In this document: positions 8,601 to 11,647 of the stretch, one piece after another
Numbering within the stretch: the first letter of the stretch is position 1
Layout of the letters: every line of letters begins with the position of its first letter
Assembly (NCBI GenBank): GCA_003024985.2
Contig: PXIH01S0004937.1
From: Euperipatoides rowelli
Lineage: Eukaryota; Onychophora; Udeonychophora; Euonychophora; Peripatopsidae
Length of the DNA stretch: 11,647 nucleotides
Strand: one strand, 5' to 3'
The notes under the pieces: generated by a model
What the model saw: the letters and a program-made list of their open reading frames with translations, nothing else
What the model was told of the DNA's origin: nothing
Database searches by the model: none
Position numbers and translations under genes: made by a program

Positions 8601-8648
8601 GAGCTTAGTTGGCAACTTGGCAGCATTTTCCTGAGCTGAGTTGGCAAC
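8601..8648 (+). repeat. 16-bp near-tandem repeat inside the hAT-like element
   Basis: GAGCTTAGTTGGCAAC (8601-8616) and GAGCTGAGTTGGCAAC (8633-8648) differ at one base and lie 32 bases apart in the same orientation. They may be binding motifs or a small local duplication; nothing more can be said from the sequence. Confidence 0.5.
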
Positions 8649-8839
8649 ATTGTTTTCTGTTGTTCTTTGTTACATTATGTGATGTCCATATATATATGTT
8701 GAGTTAAGAATTACAAACTTTTCTTTCTTTATTTAGCCTTTTTGCAGTGTTATTTTTGTGTGGATTTATGCAATTTTGAAAAGACATTGGAATCAGAAAA
8801 TAATTAGAGTGCAAGGTGCAAGTGTGTTCAAGAACAAGC

Positions 8840-8914
8840 ATGGATAAATGGCTTCAACTATTATTTATACTAATGCATTATCATAATACTAATAATAATG
8901 GATATAAACCTTAA
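8840..8914 (+). pseudogene. Possible N-terminal remnant of a hAT transposase (MDKWL)
   Basis: The 24-codon reading starts MDKWLQLLFI and ends at TAA (8912-8914). Several hAT transposase groups (KIAA1586/ZBED5-like) begin with MDKFL or MDKWL, and the position, about 450 bases inside the left end, suits a transposase start. After about ten residues the sequence turns into Asn-rich noise, so the rest would have been lost by internal deletion. The match is five residues, so this is suggestive only. Confidence 0.35.
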
Positions 8915-9434
8915 CTAACCTGTCATGACCAAAACAGTACCAGACAGTAAACTACAACAAAGATTTAATAATCTAGTACCATTTTGTTAAATCTAGTACT
9001 TTTTTGTTGAAAATTTAGTACCATTTGTTTTTTCTGGGTGGAAACACTAGCGTCGCTTCTTGTCTTTTAGCGGCAAATAGGCTGAAATGACAGTTATCCA
9101 CTTCAGATGTGAGACAAAAGGATTTAATGAGGGCAGACAAATAGTCTGTATTTACGTATTATTCTATAATTGTCCATCAGATGATGTTATTCCATAACCA
9201 TGGAAATGAGGTAAAAGTAATTTATACATAATTAATATAGACTACTTGTGATTTGTTTTTCCAGTGTCTAAACCTGGCAGGCTAAAAGTGTTGCTTTTAT
9301 GCAGGTTAAAAAGAAATTTTTGTAGATTTGCCTACATATCTTAATTTGGATAAAAGCCCTGGATCGACACAGAGTATTTATATGGTATTAAGAATGTTTT
9401 CAGAAATTGAAATACTGATTTATATGATAGTTTG

Positions 9435-9996
9435 GCATGATATTTACCAAGTTAGTTTACGAAAAATATGTCACGTCGATAAAAATAATTATTGAACTTT
9501 GAAACTCATGTCGTCAACTCCTGCTCTGAATGATGTTGTTTTTACTTCAAAATTACGATTTGTTACACTGTTGATGTATTAATGATAATAGTAACGGATG
9601 ATACAAGTCATTTGTAAAATACTATTTTGCATGAAAAATCAAGAATTGAACATTAGTTTGTATTACCAAAATATAAATGGGACAAAATCTACCATAGTTC
9701 ATGATTGCATTGATATACTATGAAATACATTGTCAGTGCCCCCAGTTTAATGAATTAATATTATTTGTATCATTGTCAAAATACTCTTAACTTATTACCA
9801 TGTGATCGACTTGCTGGCAAAAAAGTTATAATTTTCAAAGGAAAGGTCGACAGTGAAATACTTTAATTTAGTTACATTGAATAAAATGCTGAGAAAGAAG
9901 TCTATGATTATATTCCTATTAACACCAATTTACTTTTATGATTATGAATAATGCACACTTAACCTTGTTAGTCTCATGTACAAATGTTTGGTATTG
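9435..9996. other. Unidentified 0.56-kb block present in the 3' LTR but not in the 5' LTR
   Basis: The LTR alignment stops after GATAGTTTG (9434) and resumes at TAAAAAACTTTTGC (9998), while the 5' LTR is continuous at 4016/4017. GTTTGG occurs at both ends (9430-9435 and 9986-9991). It could be a 6-bp target duplication around an insertion or the microhomology of a deletion from the 5' LTR. No ORF, inverted ends or poly-A tail were found. Confidence 0.5.
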
Positions 9997-10232
9997 TTAA
10001 AAAACTTTTGCTTTAATTTTATACATATCAGTTATTCAAGTCTGAATAGCCTACTCATCATTTTATATACCATATATATGATTTATTTGATAACATCATT
10101 TATTCAAATTCTTATTAAAATTTTTTGAACTAGTTAAATCTAATACTCTGTGTTTGTGTATTACACATATATTAATCTAATTCTAACAAGTCATTTCATG
10201 GCCTCCGTCCAGTAAAAATATTGACCTCTGAC

Positions 10233-10257
10233 CATTGATGTTTGTCAAACATCAATG
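10233..10257. repeat. Perfect hairpin, 11-bp stem with 3-base loop
   Basis: CATTGATGTTT (10233-10243) is followed by GTC and the exact inverse AAACATCAATG (10247-10257). It lies 18 bases beyond the 3' LTR. The same ATTGATGT/ACATCAAT arms form a looser hairpin at 3305-3332, just before the 5' LTR. Confidence 0.8.
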
Positions 10258-10811
10258 TTCGATGTTCATTTTTAATTTACGACTAGATTGGTAGCCATCT
10301 TGTTAGAAACGTAAAGTGGAATCCAGCCATAACAAAGTGTATCTACTAAAAGACACATAAACCAAAGGTGACTTATAATTGCCTTAAATGTATACAAATG
10401 TGTTTGTGAAAATTTAAATCATTTTTTTTTTAAATAATGTGTAGCCTACATTATTTTAACCAGGCCTATTCTTAGTGGCTAGGCAACTTCCCATGGCACA
10501 AAAATGTAAAAATACAATATTTAAGTTACCGTTAATTTGTAAAATCAAACCAGGCAGAATTCAACACAAACGTGAGTGTAAGAAATCATATTATGATGCA
10601 GGATTTATATGTGTTTGTATCCTAGCCAACAATGTTATTTTGATTTAATTTTTTATAAATACAGTATGTGTAAAGGAAAATCGTTAAATTTTAGCTTGCT
10701 TACTGGTGCCAGAATTTCACCTAGTTACTAAATACTATCATATCTACAATGATAAATTAACCCTTTCTTCAGCCTTGTAAATCTTCATATTTGAATCTCT
10801 ATACATCTACA

Positions 10812-10850
10812 ATATCTATCATCAATCTATCTGTCTGCTATCTATCTATA
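10812..10850. repeat. Degenerate (ATCT)n microsatellite
   Basis: Repeated TATC/ATCT units with interruptions (TATCTATCATCAATCTATCT and similar) form a short imperfect tetranucleotide repeat. No function is implied. Confidence 0.6.
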
Positions 10851-10955
10851 TTTCTGTATGTTACTCGGCCTGTCTATATACTATATATGTGAATGCAGTT
10901 TAAATTCTTTTTAAAAAAGAATATTGAATTAATGTCTCAAATATAATAATTCTAG

Positions 10956-11144
10956 GCACAGTTCCAAATGGGTTCTATTAAAGAAGCTATTTCACATGTT
11001 AAAATTGCTCTTAATCTACTAGGATACCCTCCACCTAGGATCAAAATTGGTGTAATTTTTGGCATATTGAAAGAATGGCTTGCCATGAAAAAACGATTGA
11101 AGCAAGAAGCTGATGGTTCATTACATCATCTGCACATACCAGAG
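10956..11144 (+). pseudogene. Host-gene exon-like sequence, helical-repeat protein fragment, one frame break
   Basis: An acceptor-like TTCTAG (10950-10955) is followed by an open reading AQFQMGSIKEAISHVKIAL, then LLGYPPPRIKIGV and ILKEWLAMKK. It shows a helix-turn-helix pattern like a tetratricopeptide-type unit and better amino-acid composition than its AT-rich surroundings. A strong donor-like GTAAGT stands at 11145-11150. In the starting frame a TGA appears at 11112-11114. The next frame is open to the donor (MVHYIICTYQ), and a third reads KQEADGSLHHLHIPE before TAA. A one-base error or mutation in the A-rich run near 11088-11102 could explain this. The pattern (Ala-rich helix, LLGYP, then a second helix) reminds me of the C-terminal repeat region of soluble adenylyl cyclase (ADCY10), but that is recollection of style, not an alignment. 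It could be a real exon with a sequencing error, a last exon ending at the TGA, or a pseudogene. Confidence 0.5.
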
Positions 11145-11647
11145 TAAGTTGTGAATGTATAAATATTATCTGATGAATACAGTTAGTATCAAGTGGTATT
11201 ATAGTAATTTTCCAGATACTGGTAATATTCTAGCTATGTTTCCTAATACTAACTTGACAAGTCAGATTGCTTATTGTAGCTAGTACATTTAAATTTTTAT
11301 ACAGAATATATACTAAAAAAATTGCTAGAAATATCAAATTAATGTGGAAGGTCTAATATATTATAAATATTGATTTGCCTAGATGTCAAATATTTATAGT
11401 CAAATTTGAATTTAAGAATTCATTTTCTATATGTCTTCATTTGAGCTTGCAACTTAGAATTAAGTACATTTAAATTTTTATAAACTTAAATCAGCTTATC
11501 CAACATCATCCTCAATTTTATTTCTTTTGTTAATGAGGAATGAGAAACTGANAAATAAAGAAAATGTTTTGCATATATTATCTTTATTTAAATTCATAAT
11601 AAACTATAATCAGTAAAGGGTTAAATTAGTCAGATCGACTGTATATC
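11145..11647. other. AT-rich non-coding tail, intron-like, with a 20-bp direct repeat
   Basis: This follows the GTAAGT donor-like site. AGTACATTTAAATTTTTATA occurs exactly at 11282-11301 and 11463-11482, 181 bases apart. One N lies at 11552. No ORF or RNA gene is recognisable. Confidence 0.45.

Larger units (their letters stand above)
8393..9049. mobile_element. hAT-like non-autonomous DNA transposon (about 0.66 kb)
   Basis: The left end CAGTGTCTCCACC (8393-8405) and right end GGTGGAAACACTA (9037-9049) are inverted copies at 11 of 13 positions and have the CAGTG-type start of hAT elements. TAGTAC occurs four times near the left end (8408, 8431, 8439, 8460) and three times near the right end (8974, 8994, 9016). 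The 17-base AAATCTAGTACTTTTTT is shared exactly at 8455-8471 and 8989-9005 in the same orientation. The interior keeps what may be the first codons of a transposase (8840-8914) but no transposase body, so mobility would need an enzyme supplied by another copy. The 8 bases following the right end (GCGTCGCT) match the expected LTR target site. Confidence 0.65.
3370..10214 (+). mobile_element. Ty1/copia LTR retrotransposon lacking RT and RNase H, with nested insertions
   Basis: Two long direct repeats beginning TGTT and ending GTCCAGTA bracket an internal region with, in order, a copia-type primer site, gag, protease, integrase and a polypurine tract. That order, with integrase directly after protease, is diagnostic of Ty1/copia. 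The five bases before the 5' LTR (aaaac) and after the 3' LTR (aaaat) differ at one position and may be the old target duplication. The element is dead: gag and pol are frameshifted, RT and RNase H are missing, and extra blocks lie in the gag-pol junction (5009-5932) and in the 3' LTR (7784-9049 and 9435-9996). The LTRs differ by about one base in ten over the segments aligned by eye. Confidence 0.9.
7528..10214 (+). repeat. Copia 3' LTR, interrupted by two extra blocks
   Basis: LTR-like sequence appears in three pieces: 7528-7775, 9050-9434 and 9997-10214. Together they are about 851 bp against 859 bp in the 5' LTR. The AATAAA at 7718-7723 and the closing GTCCAGTA (10207-10214) are kept. The first extra block (7784-9049) is flanked by 8-bp direct repeats in exact register with the uninterrupted LTR. 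The second (9435-9996) is flanked by GTTTGG (9430-9435 and 9986-9991). Substitutions and small indels relative to the 5' LTR are scattered throughout, as expected for an old insertion. Confidence 0.88.
10215..10955. other. AT-rich non-coding flank, possible intron or upstream region of a host gene
   Basis: No coding sequence is supported. The stretch contains a perfect hairpin (10233-10257), a TAGCCATCTTGTTAG phrase near 10292 that could be a reverse-oriented YY1-type site, and a degenerate ATCT repeat (10812-10850). It ends at the splice-acceptor-like TTCTAG before the exon-like sequence at 10956. Confidence 0.4.

Overview
This is strongly AT-rich, gene-poor eukaryotic DNA, almost certainly from an invertebrate animal. 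It holds no intact gene. BEL/Pao and non-LTR retrotransposon remains, a Ty1/copia element with a Drosophila-copia-type tRNA-iMet primer site, hAT-like terminal repeats and one split-gene-type exon all point to a metazoan; an arthropod is my best guess, but the species cannot be read from this window. Two unresolved bases (N at 5543 and 11552) show this is draft assembly.

Layout. 1-590: AT-rich, no gene. 592-1707 (+): decayed 3' end of a BEL/Pao pol gene (integrase and its C-terminal DUF5641-type domain), then a purine-rich tract and a possible 3' LTR remnant to about 1990. 2045-3177 (-): decayed reverse transcriptase of a Jockey/CR1-like non-LTR element, interrupted by a roughly 408-bp near-palindrome (2378-2785) in which the segment carrying motif A is duplicated in inverted orientation. 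3178-3369: AT-rich spacer with a possible BED-finger start on the minus strand.

3370-10214: one Ty1/copia element. It has a 5' LTR (3370-4228), a primer site (4229-4242), a broken gag (4295-5008), a foreign block of about 0.9 kb (5009-5932), a broken pol with protease and integrase only (5941-7492), a polypurine tract and a 3' LTR (7528-10214). The reverse transcriptase and RNase H region is missing: the reading goes from the post-integrase hinge straight into the polypurine tract. The 3' LTR is swollen to about 2.7 kb by two extra blocks. The first (7784-9049) contains a hAT-like non-autonomous element with inverted ends and repeated TAGTAC motifs. The second (9435-9996) is unidentified. The LTRs differ at roughly one base in ten, so the insertion is old.

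10215-11647: AT-rich non-coding DNA with a perfect hairpin, a degenerate ATCT repeat and, at 10956-11144 (+), the only stretch that looks like a host gene: an exon-like sequence encoding a repeat-type helical segment, with an acceptor before it and a GTAAGT donor after it but one frame break inside. The transposon cluster may therefore lie in or beside an intron of a host gene.

The genes here do not work together as a pathway. The window is a nest of dead or non-autonomous mobile elements from four classes (BEL/Pao, non-LTR, copia, hAT), with insertions inside insertions. I see no clear new functional system. The most unusual points are the RT-less copia derivative, the inverted duplication inside the non-LTR reverse transcriptase, and the nested hAT-like element.
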